DNA of 64,000 nt from Pseudomonas sp. LBUM920. Lineage in GTDB: Bacteria; Pseudomonadota; Gammaproteobacteria; Pseudomonadales; Pseudomonadaceae. This document shows positions 8,749-17,691 of this stretch, one piece after another; positions within the stretch are counted from its first letter, which is position 1, and each line of letters opens with the position of its first letter. The notes beneath the pieces are model-generated. The model was not told where the DNA came from. It saw nothing but the letters and a program-made list of their open reading frames with translations, and ran no database searches. The translations under genes were made by a program, and so were the position numbers. The DNA is taken from assembly GCF_003852315.1 (NCBI RefSeq), contig NZ_CP027762.1, forward strand, positions 4,259,501 through 4,323,500, in the 5' to 3' direction.

Positions 8749-8831
8749 CTCCTGCCTCCACCAGAGCTTGAACCCAACAAGCCGACCTCGATCAAGGCCA
8801 ACGCCTTAAAACCACTGGAGTGTTTCCCATC

Positions 8832-11258
8832 ATGAATGCATCACGCGCCGCAGGCCGCCAGGCCTTCGCCCACACCCTGTTATTCCTCGCCCTGTGCGAG
8901 GCCGCGAGCTACAGCAGCCTGGCCCTGGCCGCCGACGCGCCGGCCAGTGACAACCCTTTGGACACGGTCGTCGTGATCGGCAACCGTGGCCAGGCACGCA
9001 CCCTGGCCGAAAGCCCGGCGCCGGTGGATGTGATTTCGTCCAAGCAACTGTTGGCCACCGGCCAGGGCGACCTGACCCGTGCGCTGAGCAAGGTGCTGCC
9101 GTCCCTCAACCAACCGGCTTCCTCGGGCTTCGGTTCCACCTCGGTGGTGCGCCCGATCAGCCTGCGTGGCCTCAACGGCGACCAAGTGCTGGTGCTGGTC
9201 AACGGCAAGCGCCGCCACAACAGCGCGCTGCTGAACAATGGCACTTACCTCAACTCCGGCTCGCAGCCAGTGGACCTGGACATGATCCCCACCGCCCTGG
9301 TGGATCATGTCGAAGTCCTGCGCGACGGCGCCTCGGCGCAATATGGCTCGGACGCCATCGGCGGCGTGGTCAACATCGTGCTCAAGCAGACCGATCACGG
9401 TGGCAGCCTGTCCACCAGCTACGGCCAGAACTACGAAAACGGCGACGGTGAAACCGTGCGTCAAACCGGTAACGTCGGCCTGGCGCTGCCCAACGATGGT
9501 TTTATCAACCTGGCCCTGGACGTGAAAAAGCAGAACATCTCGGACCGTTCCGACGACGCGCCGTACACCGACTCTGCCGGCAACACCAGCCAACGCCACA
9601 CCTACTACGGCACCGGCCTGCCCGAGGCGAAAAACTTCAGCCTGGGTTACAACGCCGAGCTGCCGGTGGCCGACGCGCTGACCCTGTACTCGTTCTCGAC
9701 CTTCACCCATCGCAATTCGGAAAAGCCCCTGGCGTTCCACCAGCCACCGTCGTTCAACGGCATCCAGACCCCGTACCCGGAAGGCATCGAAGACAACCTG
9801 CGCTTTATCGAAGATGACTTCCAGGTCGCGTTCGGCGGTAAAGGCCAGGCGGCCGGTTGGGACTACGATTTGTCCAGCACCTACGGCCAGGACCATGCGC
9901 GCGCCACGCTGACCGACACCTACAACCTGAGCTACGGCCCGACGTCGCCGACCTCGGTGGACACCGGCGTGAAGACCTTCAGCCAATGGACCAACAACCT
10001 CGACCTGACCCGCGCCTTTGACCTTGGCCTGTACAAGCCGACGCAAATCTCCTGGGGCCTGGAGCAGCGCTACGAGGACTACAAAATCGGCAAGGGCGAC
10101 GTCGCCTCTTACGCCAGCGGGCCATTCGGCACTGGCGCCGACGGGTCAATCATTCCACCAGGAACGATTTCCGGCGCCGGTACCACACCGGCCGATGCCG
10201 CCGAAAAAAGCCGTATCAGCCTGGCGGGATACGGCGAGGTCGGACAGGATTTCACCGATAAATGGCACGTGGACCTGGCCGGTCGCTATGAGCATTACAA
10301 CGACGGCTCCGGCACCACCACCAACGGCAAGTTCTCGACCCGTTACCAGCTGACGCCGATCCTGGCCGTGCGCGGCACCTTCAGCACCGGGTTCCGCGCG
10401 CCGTCGCTGGCCCAGCAGATCTACAGCGCCACCTCGCAAACCAGCGTCAACGGCCAACTGTTCGACTACCGCAACGTGGCGGTGAACTCCGACGTGGCCA
10501 AGGCGCTGGGCGCCAGCAACCTCAAGCCCGAGAAGTCGACCAACTTCAGCCTCGGTCTGACCCTGCAGCCCACCGATGCCACCAACATCACCCTCGACGC
10601 GTACCAGATCAAGATCAAGGACCGCATCGCCCAGACCGGCTACCTGGGCGGCACCCCGCAGATCAGCGCCATTCTCGCCGCCGCCGGGCTGAACCCGAAC
10701 CAGGCGGTCACCTACTTCACCAACGCCCTGGATACCACCACCCGCGGCGTCGATCTGGTCGGCGATTATCGCCAGGACATCGGCGCCTACGGCAACCTCA
10801 AATACTCCGCCGGGTTCAACTGGAACACCACGCAGATCGACGACATCCACGCCTCCGCTGTCGCCGCGCAAGCCCTCGGCCCGGACGGTGGCTACGACCG
10901 TCAGCGCCAGGGCAACCTCAAGTACGGCCTGCCGCAATCCAAGCTGCTGCTGGGCACCACCTGGACCTACGACAAGCTGGAAGTGGCGCTCAACCTGACC
11001 CGCTACGGCGAGTACACGCAGTACGGCACCGCCGAGATCTACGACCGTACCTTCTCGCCGGCGTGGATCACCGACGTGAACATCGACTACCACCTGACCA
11101 AGGCCGTGACCTTGAATGCCGGTGCCAACAACCTGTTCAACAAGTACCCGGAGCGCACTGACCTGGCCAGCAGCTCGGGCGGTTTCCCCTATGGCAACTT
11201 CTCGCCTTACGGCACCACCGGCGGCTATTGGTACACCGGCGTGACCTACAACTTCTAA
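8832..11258 (+). CDS. TonB-dependent outer-membrane receptor
   Basis: This precursor of about 808 residues has an N-terminal export signal ending near ALAADAPAS, a TonB-box-like stretch LDTVVVIGNRG, and a plug domain. The plug shows PISLRGLNGDQVLVLVNGKR, then VEVLRDGASAQYGSDAIGGV, both strong plug signatures. A 22-strand barrel follows, including FSTGFRAPSLAQQIYS, and the protein ends in the terminal aromatic GYWYTGVTYNF, as outer-membrane proteins do. The ATG at 8832 was preferred over a GTG 12 bases earlier because GGAG at 8817-8820 is well placed for it. As first gene of an RpoN-controlled operon with five flavin monooxygenases, it probably imports the organic compound they oxidise. There is no siderophore-specific hint. 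Confidence 0.92.
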   Translation: MNASRAAGRQAFAHTLLFLALCEAASYSSLALAADAPASDNPLDTVVVIGNRGQARTLAESPAPVDVISSKQLLATGQGDLTRALSKVLPSLNQPASSGFGSTSVVRPISLRGLNGDQVLVLVNGKRRHNSALLNNGTYLNSGSQPVDLDMIPTALVDHVEVLRDGASAQYGSDAIGGVVNIVLKQTDHGGSLSTSYGQNYENGDGETVRQTGNVGLALPNDGFINLALDVKKQNISDRSDDAPYTDSAGNTSQRHTYYGTGLPEAKNFSLGYNAELPVADALTLYSFSTFTHRNSEKPLAFHQPPSFNGIQTPYPEGIEDNLRFIEDDFQVAFGGKGQAAGWDYDLSSTYGQDHARATLTDTYNLSYGPTSPTSVDTGVKTFSQWTNNLDLTRAFDLGLYKPTQISWGLEQRYEDYKIGKGDVASYASGPFGTGADGSIIPPGTISGAGTTPADAAEKSRISLAGYGEVGQDFTDKWHVDLAGRYEHYNDGSGTTTNGKFSTRYQLTPILAVRGTFSTGFRAPSLAQQIYSATSQTSVNGQLFDYRNVAVNSDVAKALGASNLKPEKSTNFSLGLTLQPTDATNITLDAYQIKIKDRIAQTGYLGGTPQISAILAAAGLNPNQAVTYFTNALDTTTRGVDLVGDYRQDIGAYGNLKYSAGFNWNTTQIDDIHASAVAAQALGPDGGYDRQRQGNLKYGLPQSKLLLGTTWTYDKLEVALNLTRYGEYTQYGTAEIYDRTFSPAWITDVNIDYHLTKAVTLNAGANNLFNKYPERTDLASSSGGFPYGNFSPYGTTGGYWYTGVTYNF

Positions 11259-11264
11259 CCCAGC

Positions 11265-11292
11265 GCACGGGGCCGGTTCGCCGGCTCCGTGC
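11265..11292 (+). terminator. UUCG-loop hairpin between receptor and monooxygenase genes
   Basis: A 12-bp stem (GCACGGGGCCGG with CCGGCTCCGTGC, one G-U pair) is capped by TTCG. No T run follows, so it is better read as an mRNA-stabilising or partial-termination element that sets the receptor to monooxygenase ratio. Confidence 0.55.
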
Positions 11293-11315
11293 CTGACCTG
11301 AATGGGAGCCTGTGC

Positions 11316-12653
11316 ATGACCCCTCGCACCGATCAACTCAAACTGGGCGCGTTTCTGGCCAACAGCGGCCACCACGTCGCCGCCTGGCGCCACCCGCTGG
11401 CCCAGGCCGATGCCAGCCTGGATTTCGAGCACTTCAAACACATCGCCCAGACCGCCGAGCGCGGCAAATTCGATGCACTGTTCATAGCCGACGTGGTCGC
11501 GCTGTGGGGCCATCATCACGATGCGCTGAGCCGCACTGCGCGCGCCGAGCACTTTGAGCCATTGACCTTGATGTCGGCCCTGGCTGCCGTCACCCACACA
11601 ATCGGGCTGATCGCCACGGCCACCACCACCTACAACGAGCCGTACCATATCGCGCGCAAATTCGCCTCGCTGGACCACCTGTCCAAAGGCCGCGCTGCCT
11701 GGAACCTGGTGACCTCAGTGGTCCGCGATGAAGCCTGGAATTTCGGCCGCGAAAACCACGTGGACCACGGTGACCGCTACCAGCGCGCCGAAGAATTCCA
11801 CGACGTGGTCAAGGGCCTGTGGGACAGCTGGGACGACGACGCCTTCACCCGCGACAAAGCCAGCGGCGAGTATTTCGACCCGGCCAAACTGCACACCCTC
11901 AACCATCGCGGCGCGCATTTTGCCGTGCGTGGCCCGCTCAACGTGGCGCGCTCGCCGCAGGGCCATCCGGTGCTGGTACAAGCCGGCGCGTCGGAGCCCG
12001 GCAAGCAGTTGGCAGCGCGCGTGGCCGAGCTGATCTTTGCCCACGCGCACAACATTGAAGGTGCCCAGGCGTTCTATCAGGACATCAAGCAACGTGCCGC
12101 CGCCTTCGGCCGCGACCCTGATCACGTGAAAATCCTGCCCGGCGTCACGCCGTTTATCGCCGACACCCGCGAACAGGCCCAAGCCTTGTTCGAGGAGTTC
12201 CAGGCACTGATCGACCCGGTACTGGGCCTGCGCCTGCTCGCCGACACCCTGGGCGATGACATCGACCTGTCCGGCCATGACCTCGACGGCCCGCTGCCGG
12301 ACACACCGGTAGGCCAACGCGGCAGCCGTCGCGACAAGGTGCTGGAACTGGCGCGCAGCGAAAACCTGAGCATTCGCCAGCTGTACCTGCGCCTGGCCGG
12401 CGGCAACCCGGTGATCGGTACCGCCACGGATGTGGCGGACCATTTCCAGGCGTGGTTCCAGGCGCGCGCCTGCGATGGCTTCAATGTGTTCTTCCCGTAT
12501 TTTCCCGGTTCCATCGAGCTGTTTGTCGAACGCGTGATCCCGCTGCTGCAGGCGCGCGGGCTGTTCCGTCAGGAATACGAAGGCAGCACCTTGCGCGAAA
12601 ACCTCGGCCTGCCACGCCCGGCCAACCGCTTTACCCAAGGAGCCCCCGCATGA
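11316..12653 (+). CDS. LLM-class flavin monooxygenase, NtaA/SnaA/DszA type
   Basis: This 445-residue enzyme is of the bacterial-luciferase-like, FMNH2-dependent class. It has LKLGAFLANSGHHVAAWRHP at the N-terminus, KFDALFIADVVALW, LDHLSKGRAAWNLVTS and GHPVLVQAGASEPG, all typical of the NtaA/SnaA/SoxA/DszA subgroup, which acts on nitrilotriacetate, pristinamycin, or sulfur heterocycles. The start ATG at 11316 follows GGGAG. A GTG at 11289 in the same frame lies in the hairpin stem and is unlikely. Such enzymes need a separate FMN reductase, and none is encoded here. It overlaps the next gene by 4 bp. The substrate is unknown; C-S bond cleavage would suit the locus. Confidence 0.9.
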   Translation: MTPRTDQLKLGAFLANSGHHVAAWRHPLAQADASLDFEHFKHIAQTAERGKFDALFIADVVALWGHHHDALSRTARAEHFEPLTLMSALAAVTHTIGLIATATTTYNEPYHIARKFASLDHLSKGRAAWNLVTSVVRDEAWNFGRENHVDHGDRYQRAEEFHDVVKGLWDSWDDDAFTRDKASGEYFDPAKLHTLNHRGAHFAVRGPLNVARSPQGHPVLVQAGASEPGKQLAARVAELIFAHAHNIEGAQAFYQDIKQRAAAFGRDPDHVKILPGVTPFIADTREQAQALFEEFQALIDPVLGLRLLADTLGDDIDLSGHDLDGPLPDTPVGQRGSRRDKVLELARSENLSIRQLYLRLAGGNPVIGTATDVADHFQAWFQARACDGFNVFFPYFPGSIELFVERVIPLLQARGLFRQEYEGSTLRENLGLPRPANRFTQGAPA

Positions 12654-13564
12654 AGCGCAGCGCATGGATGCTGGCAGTCGGCAGCCTGATCGCCTCCAAG
12701 GCGTTTGCCCTGAACATCTTGCTGAGCAATGACGACGGTTATCAGCACCCGAACATTCGCGCGCTGTACACCGCACTCAAGGCTGCGGGGCACAACGTCA
12801 AGGTTGCCGCGCCGCAAAGCGACCAGAGTGCGCGTGGCGGCGCGTTCTTTTTTGGTCGCGAAGTCAGCGTCGGCCACGACAGCGACCCGGCCTACCCGGA
12901 CAGCTACTTCATCAGCACCCATGAAAAAGGCCTGTGCCAGAGCGCCGAGTGCGCCGGTAAAGCGGTGCAGATCCAGATCAGTGGCACGCCCGTGATGGCG
13001 GTGCTGCTGGGCCTGAATAAAATCCTGCCACACCCTGACCTGGTCATCGTCGGACCCAACCCCGGCAACAACCTGGGGGCGATCAACATGGCCTCGGGCA
13101 CGTTCAATGCCGCAAGTGTGGCGCTGCAGGCCGGGGTGCCGGCGCTGGCGGTGAGTACCGACTTGAAAGAAGCCGACCCGCAACGCGCCGCGCAGTTGAT
13201 CGTGAAGCTGGTGCACGCCCTCGATCAACATCGCCAGCCGGGCGGCGCGCTGCTGCCCAAAGGGCTGGGCCTGAACATCAACCTGCCCAAAGACTCGCAG
13301 ATCAAAGGCGTGAAGCTCACCCGCATTGGCAGCTACGTGGGTTTTGAAGCGCTGTACACCGACGACCTCAAGCAATTCAACCTGCCAGGCAAGCCGGGCA
13401 TCGGCTTCCAGTACAGCCCCGCCGCCAGCGCTGCACAGCAAAACGATGAGGCGGTGTGGCTGAACAAGGGCTACCTGACCATCAGCCCGTTCAGCGGCCT
13501 TGCGGAGTCGATCAGCGCTGGCCCCGTGCTGCAAAAGCAATTGGCCCAGGAGATGAAGCCATGA
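12650..13564 (+). CDS. secreted SurE-like 5'/3'-nucleotidase
   Basis: This 304-residue protein has a signal peptide (MKRSAWMLAVGSLIASKAFA) followed directly by a SurE-family phosphatase domain. The acidic metal-binding start LNILLSNDDGYQHPNI, then AAPQSDQSARGGA and VGPNPGNNLG, correspond to the SurE active-site loops. Classical SurE is cytoplasmic and removes phosphate from nucleoside monophosphates, whereas this form is predicted periplasmic. The ATG overlaps the preceding monooxygenase stop and its own stop overlaps the next monooxygenase start, so it is locked into the operon. Its role there is unclear: phosphate or nucleotide salvage, or dephosphorylation of a substrate before uptake. Confidence 0.88.
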   Translation: MKRSAWMLAVGSLIASKAFALNILLSNDDGYQHPNIRALYTALKAAGHNVKVAAPQSDQSARGGAFFFGREVSVGHDSDPAYPDSYFISTHEKGLCQSAECAGKAVQIQISGTPVMAVLLGLNKILPHPDLVIVGPNPGNNLGAINMASGTFNAASVALQAGVPALAVSTDLKEADPQRAAQLIVKLVHALDQHRQPGGALLPKGLGLNINLPKDSQIKGVKLTRIGSYVGFEALYTDDLKQFNLPGKPGIGFQYSPAASAAQQNDEAVWLNKGYLTISPFSGLAESISAGPVLQKQLAQEMKP

Positions 13565-14550
13565 GCGCAGGCTTTTCCCTGGGATTTCTGAGTCGGGTCT
13601 ACAGCCCCAGCGCTGATCCCAAGGTGTACCGCGACACGCTGGAACTGTTCAGGGTTGCCGAAGAGTTGGGCTTCGACAGCGGCTGGGTGGCGCAGCACCA
13701 CTTCGCCAGCGAAAACGGGCGCCTGCCCTCGCCGCTGGTGTTGCTCGCCGCCATCGCCCAGCGCACGCGGCGCATCAGCCTCGGCAGCGGCATTATCGTG
13801 TTGCCCCAGGAGGCGCCGTTGCGGTTGGCGGAAGATGCGGCGGTGCTCGATTTACTCAGTCACGGCCGCCTGGAATTGGGCCTTGGTGCCGGCTTTGACC
13901 CTGAGACGTTTGTTGCTTTTGGCCGCGCGCATGAAGCCCGCCATCGCGACTACGAACAGCACCTGCAACAGCTGCTTAATGCGTTGGGCAACGCGCCGTT
14001 GACCGACAGCGGTTCACGCCTGCTGCCGCGCGCCCACGGCTTGAGCCACCGGCTGTGGGAAGCCACGTCGCGGGTCGAATTGGTCGCCGAGCGCGGTCAC
14101 GGGCTGATCATGGCGCCCAATCCGCACCTGCCGGCGCACGCCGGTGCAGCACTGGTGACGCGCTACCGCAACGCCTGGACCGGCGACAACGGTACACCGG
14201 CGCGCATCGCACGGGTGCAGGCATTATTCCCTGCGCCCGATGAGGCCACGCGCCGCGACATCCTCGCCTATGTGCAGCGCCAGCAAAGCATCGGCGTGTT
14301 CAAGGGCGAGATTGACGCCGACTTCGACACCACCCTCAAGCGCCTCGGCGTGCTGCACGGCCCGGTGGCGCAGATTATCGAACAGCTGCAGCAAGGCCCG
14401 ACGTTGAGCGCCCACGACCAGTTGATCCTGCAAGTGCAGACCGTCAGCACGCCGTTGCGCGATGCCCTGCGCGCTCTGGAAATCATCCGCGAACACATCG
14501 CCCCGGCCCTTGGCTGGCAACCGACCCTGGCCACAGGAAACCTGTCATGA
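13561..14550 (+). CDS. LLM-class flavin monooxygenase (paralogue 1 of tandem pair)
   Basis: This 329-residue luciferase-like protein starts MSAGFSLGFLSRVYS at an ATG overlapping the nucleotidase stop. Class features are AEELGFDSGWVAQHHF, LPSPLVLLAAIAQRTRRISL and LRLAEDAAVLDLLSHGRLEL, the last leading into the flavin-binding Gly-rich LGLGAG. It clearly resembles the next gene across the whole N-terminal half, so the two arose by tandem duplication. The expected reaction is FMNH2- and O2-dependent oxygenation, with substrate unknown. Confidence 0.9.
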   Translation: MSAGFSLGFLSRVYSPSADPKVYRDTLELFRVAEELGFDSGWVAQHHFASENGRLPSPLVLLAAIAQRTRRISLGSGIIVLPQEAPLRLAEDAAVLDLLSHGRLELGLGAGFDPETFVAFGRAHEARHRDYEQHLQQLLNALGNAPLTDSGSRLLPRAHGLSHRLWEATSRVELVAERGHGLIMAPNPHLPAHAGAALVTRYRNAWTGDNGTPARIARVQALFPAPDEATRRDILAYVQRQQSIGVFKGEIDADFDTTLKRLGVLHGPVAQIIEQLQQGPTLSAHDQLILQVQTVSTPLRDALRALEIIREHIAPALGWQPTLATGNLS

Positions 14551-15524
14551 GCTTTAAACTGGGCTTTCTCAGCCACGCCTTTGGTGAGGATCCACAACAG
14601 GTCTACCTCGACCTGATCGAGCAGTTTGAAGTCGCCGAAGCGCTGGGCTTCGACGGCGGCTGGATTGCCCAGCACCACCTGAGCAATGGCTTCGGCCGCT
14701 TGCCTTCACCCTTGGTGTTGCTGGCGGCGGTGGCCGAGCGCACGCGACAGATCGAACTGGGCACCGGGGTGATTGTGTTGCCGTTCGAAGACCCGATCCG
14801 CCTGGCCGAAGACGCCAGCGTGCTCGACGCCTTGAGCGGCGGTCGCGTGCAATTGGGCCTGGGCAGCGGCGGCGCCAACCTCGACAACTTCAGCGCCTTC
14901 GACCGCGACCCGAGCCGGCGCCAGGCGGATTTCGCCGAGCGTCAGCAGCGCCTGCAGCATCTGTTGCAAGGCCAACCACTGAGCGGCGAACTGACCTTGC
15001 AACCGCCCGCGCCCGGCTTGAGTGCGCGACTGTGGCATTCCCACGCCAGCCTCGACGGCGCCCTCTACACCGCCCAGCAAGGCAACGGCCTGCTGCTGGG
15101 CACCGCCACACATGACCCACTCACGGTGCAAAAACCGCTGGCCGATGCCTACCTGCACGCCTGGTCGCACGCTGAGCGCGCGCCGCGCATTGGCGTGGTC
15201 CGCGCGATCTTCCCGGCCGACAGCCGCGCCAGCGCCCAGGCTGAACTGGCGATGGACATCGAGCGGCACATCCCGCGCCTGCAACGCGAAGGCCTGATCA
15301 ACGAGGCGCTGGACCTGCAGGAACACCTGCGCCTGATGAACGTGCACCACGGCCATCCCGATGAAGTGATCGAAAGCTTGCAGCACGACCCGTCGCTGCT
15401 GCCTTATGCTGATTACGTGATCGCCGTGGTCCAGGCCGAAAGCTCGACCCAGGCGCAGATCCTCAAGCGCCTGGAAATCATCGCCAAGGACATCGCCCCG
15501 GCGCTGGGTTGGCAAAAACGATGA
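14547..15524 (+). CDS. LLM-class flavin monooxygenase (paralogue 2 of tandem pair)
   Basis: This 325-residue protein starts MSFKLGFLSHAFGED and is coupled by a 4-bp overlap to its paralogue upstream. It shares AEALGFDGGWIAQHHL, LPSPLVLLAAVAERTRQIEL and LAEDASVLDALSGGRVQLGL. The two copies differ in the region after the flavin loop (here GSGGANLDNFSAFD), so they may act on different substrates or form a heterodimer, as LuxA and LuxB do. The heterodimer idea is inference. Confidence 0.9.
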   Translation: MSFKLGFLSHAFGEDPQQVYLDLIEQFEVAEALGFDGGWIAQHHLSNGFGRLPSPLVLLAAVAERTRQIELGTGVIVLPFEDPIRLAEDASVLDALSGGRVQLGLGSGGANLDNFSAFDRDPSRRQADFAERQQRLQHLLQGQPLSGELTLQPPAPGLSARLWHSHASLDGALYTAQQGNGLLLGTATHDPLTVQKPLADAYLHAWSHAERAPRIGVVRAIFPADSRASAQAELAMDIERHIPRLQREGLINEALDLQEHLRLMNVHHGHPDEVIESLQHDPSLLPYADYVIAVVQAESSTQAQILKRLEIIAKDIAPALGWQKR

Positions 15525-15540
15525 AGAATGGAGCGCTCCG

Positions 15541-16506
15541 ATGCCCCTTCAATTCAGCTGGCTGATGCCCCTGTGTACGCCCGATTGGGCGGCGCGGCCG
15601 GGGCAATGGATTCAGTTGGCCCAGGCGGTTGAATACGCCGGGCTCGATGGCCTGTGGATACCCGGTGGCGCCTTGTGCGCCGACAGCCTAGGTGTGGCGG
15701 CAGCGTTGTGCGCGCACACGCGGCGGGTGCAGTTGTCGGTGAGCGTGCCGCCAGAGGTAATGCTGCCGGCAGCGCTGGCGACCACCCTGCAGAGTTTGCA
15801 ATCGATCAGTGGCCACCGCGTGCAACTGCACCTGCCAAACGCTGAGCGCAGCGCGTTCGGCGAATGGCTCAACCGCGACCAGCGCAGCGAGCGCATCGGC
15901 GAATACCTGGACATCCTCCAGCAACTGCTCACAGCCAATAACGGCGGTCTGGACTATCAAGGCCGGTATTTCCAGCTGGAAAACGCCGGCGTCGCCCGCC
16001 GCGAGTTGCCCGCGCCTGCGCTGGTGCTGGACGACAGCCAGAGTCATACGCTGGTGGCCGCGCATGCCCAGACCTGCCTGTTGGCGCCTGGGCATCCGCA
16101 TTGGCTGGCCCAGCAAATACAGGGTTGGCGGCAGAGCCAACCGGACCTTGAGTTTGCCTGCACCTTCGGCCTGATTCTCGGCGACAGCGAAGACCTGGCC
16201 TGGGAAACCGCTGCCACCTTGCTGCCCGTGCCGGACCTGCCGGATGAACCGCTGGCCACCCTGCCCCGCGCCCGCCACCCGTTGCGCCAATGGGAAGTGC
16301 ACCCGAATTTGCTGCAACTGCAGCCCGGGCAACCGCTGATCCTGGTCGGCACCCCGCAACAGGTCGCCACGCGCCTGCAGGAACTGCACGGGCTGGGCCT
16401 GAGCCACCTGATCCTGGAAGGCGGCCCGGCGGTCAGCGAAGTACTGCGTTTTGGCGAACAGGTGGTCCCCCTTTTGCGCAAGGAGCGCTTGCACGATGAG
16501 CAATGA
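15541..16506 (+). CDS. LLM-class flavin monooxygenase, divergent member
   Basis: This 321-residue protein is recognisable as luciferase-like from its (beta/alpha)8-type layout: GQWIQLAQAVEYAGLDGLWI, an aligned RRVQLSVSVPPEVMLPAALA region, and SERIGEYLDILQQLLT before a substrate-loop region. It is shorter and less conserved than its neighbours, and the usual His in the second strand region is not evident (GLWIPGGALCADS). It might be an accessory subunit. A GGAG ribosome site precedes ATG at 15541, 16 bp after the preceding stop, and it overlaps the next gene by 11 bp. Confidence 0.82.
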   Translation: MPLQFSWLMPLCTPDWAARPGQWIQLAQAVEYAGLDGLWIPGGALCADSLGVAAALCAHTRRVQLSVSVPPEVMLPAALATTLQSLQSISGHRVQLHLPNAERSAFGEWLNRDQRSERIGEYLDILQQLLTANNGGLDYQGRYFQLENAGVARRELPAPALVLDDSQSHTLVAAHAQTCLLAPGHPHWLAQQIQGWRQSQPDLEFACTFGLILGDSEDLAWETAATLLPVPDLPDEPLATLPRARHPLRQWEVHPNLLQLQPGQPLILVGTPQQVATRLQELHGLGLSHLILEGGPAVSEVLRFGEQVVPLLRKERLHDEQ

Positions 16507-17665
16507 TGTACGCCCACCGATCCAGCTGGACTGGTTCCTGCCCACCAACGGCGACGGCCGCCACCTCACCAGCAGCGGCCTGCCCAAGGTCGGGTTGTTC
16601 CAGCAAGGCGAACGCGCACCGACGCTGGACTACCTGCGCCAGATCGTACGCGCCACCGAACAGGCCGGTTTTGACGGCATCATGGTGCCCACCGCCAGCG
16701 GCTTCGAAGACCCGTGGCTGATCACCGCCGTGCTGGCCCAGGAAGTGCGCCGCCTGAACTTCCTGCTCACCTTGCGGCCCGGCACCGAATTGCCGGCCTA
16801 CACCGCCCACCGCGCCGCCACTTTGCAATTGCTCAGCGAGAACCGCCTGGCGTTGCATGTGGTGACCGGCTCCAGCCGTTTCGAGCAGCGCTCGCTGGGC
16901 GACTTTCTCGAACACGACGAACGCTATGCGCGCACCGCTGAATTCCTGCAGCAATTCCAGGCTGTCTGGGCCGGCCAGCCTTCGGCGCATCCCGGACGTT
17001 ATTACCGCAGCGGCACCCAAACGCCGATCGCGCCCGGCGCTGTGGTGCCGCCCATCTATTTCGGCGGCGCCTCCGAAGCCGCCGAACGCGTCGGCGCGGC
17101 CCATGGGCAAACCTATTTGATGTGGTGCGAACCGCCGGTGATGATCGCCGAACGCATCCAGCGCATGCGCGATCTGGCCGCCGCTCAGGGCCGCACGCTG
17201 CGCTTCGGGCTGCGCCTGCATGTGTTCGCCGCGCCCACCGATGAGCAGGCGTGGGCGCATGTTGAGCGGTTGCTGGAGGAGATCCCCAAGGACGCGATCG
17301 ACCAGGCGCAACGGCAGATGGCCGCCTATGAGTCTGTCGGCCAGAGCCGCCAGACGCAGTTGATGCAAGGCCGTGGCCGCGGTGCGCGGGAGCTGGAGGT
17401 GTCGGCCAACCTGTGGGCGGGCGTGGGTTTGGTACGCGGGGGTGCGGGCACGGCGTTGGTGGGGAGCTATGCGCGGGTGGCGGAGCGGATCGAGGAGTAT
17501 CACCAACTGGGGGTGGACAGTTTTATCTTGTCTGGTTTTCCTCATTTGGAAGAGGCGATTCATGTGGGGGCGCAGGTGGTGCCACTGTTACGCAAGATTG
17601 GTGCGGCTCGGGGGGGCAGTGGTGTCGGGCTTGTTGGGCCTGGTGGTGGGTCAGTGAGTTTATGA
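16496..17665 (+). CDS. alkanesulfonate-monooxygenase-like (SsuD-type) LLM enzyme
   Basis: This 389-residue protein is closest in layout to SsuD, the FMNH2-dependent alkanesulfonate monooxygenase. It shows LDWFLPTNGDGRHL at the N-terminus, FDGIMVPTASGFEDPWLI, then RPGTELPAYTAHRAATLQ, NRLALHVVTGSSRFEQ and IYFGGASEAAERVGA. The ATG at 16496 overlaps the previous gene. The C-terminus after LLRKIGAARG is a Gly-rich tail not typical of SsuD, encoded by G-rich DNA just before the inverted-repeat element at 17692, so the last ~15 residues may be non-native. It is the last gene of the receptor-monooxygenase operon and the strongest pointer to sulfonate-like substrates. Confidence 0.88.
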   Translation: MSNDVRPPIQLDWFLPTNGDGRHLTSSGLPKVGLFQQGERAPTLDYLRQIVRATEQAGFDGIMVPTASGFEDPWLITAVLAQEVRRLNFLLTLRPGTELPAYTAHRAATLQLLSENRLALHVVTGSSRFEQRSLGDFLEHDERYARTAEFLQQFQAVWAGQPSAHPGRYYRSGTQTPIAPGAVVPPIYFGGASEAAERVGAAHGQTYLMWCEPPVMIAERIQRMRDLAAAQGRTLRFGLRLHVFAAPTDEQAWAHVERLLEEIPKDAIDQAQRQMAAYESVGQSRQTQLMQGRGRGARELEVSANLWAGVGLVRGGAGTALVGSYARVAERIEEYHQLGVDSFILSGFPHLEEAIHVGAQVVPLLRKIGAARGGSGVGLVGPGGGSVSL

Positions 17666-17691
17666 GTTGGCTGAGCTGGCGTGATTGGGGG

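Noticed and set aside
8820..8831. GTG start for the TonB receptor
   Set aside because: The GTG overlaps the GGAG ribosome site that is well placed for the ATG at 8832.
8820..11258. Siderophore receptor as the role of the TonB protein
   Set aside because: No Fur-type site, siderophore genes or sigma/anti-sigma pair are nearby; a sigma-54 promoter and monooxygenases point elsewhere.
11289..11315. GTG start for the first monooxygenase
   Set aside because: It lies in the stem of the UUCG hairpin; the ATG at 11316 has GGGAG before it and fits the family start.
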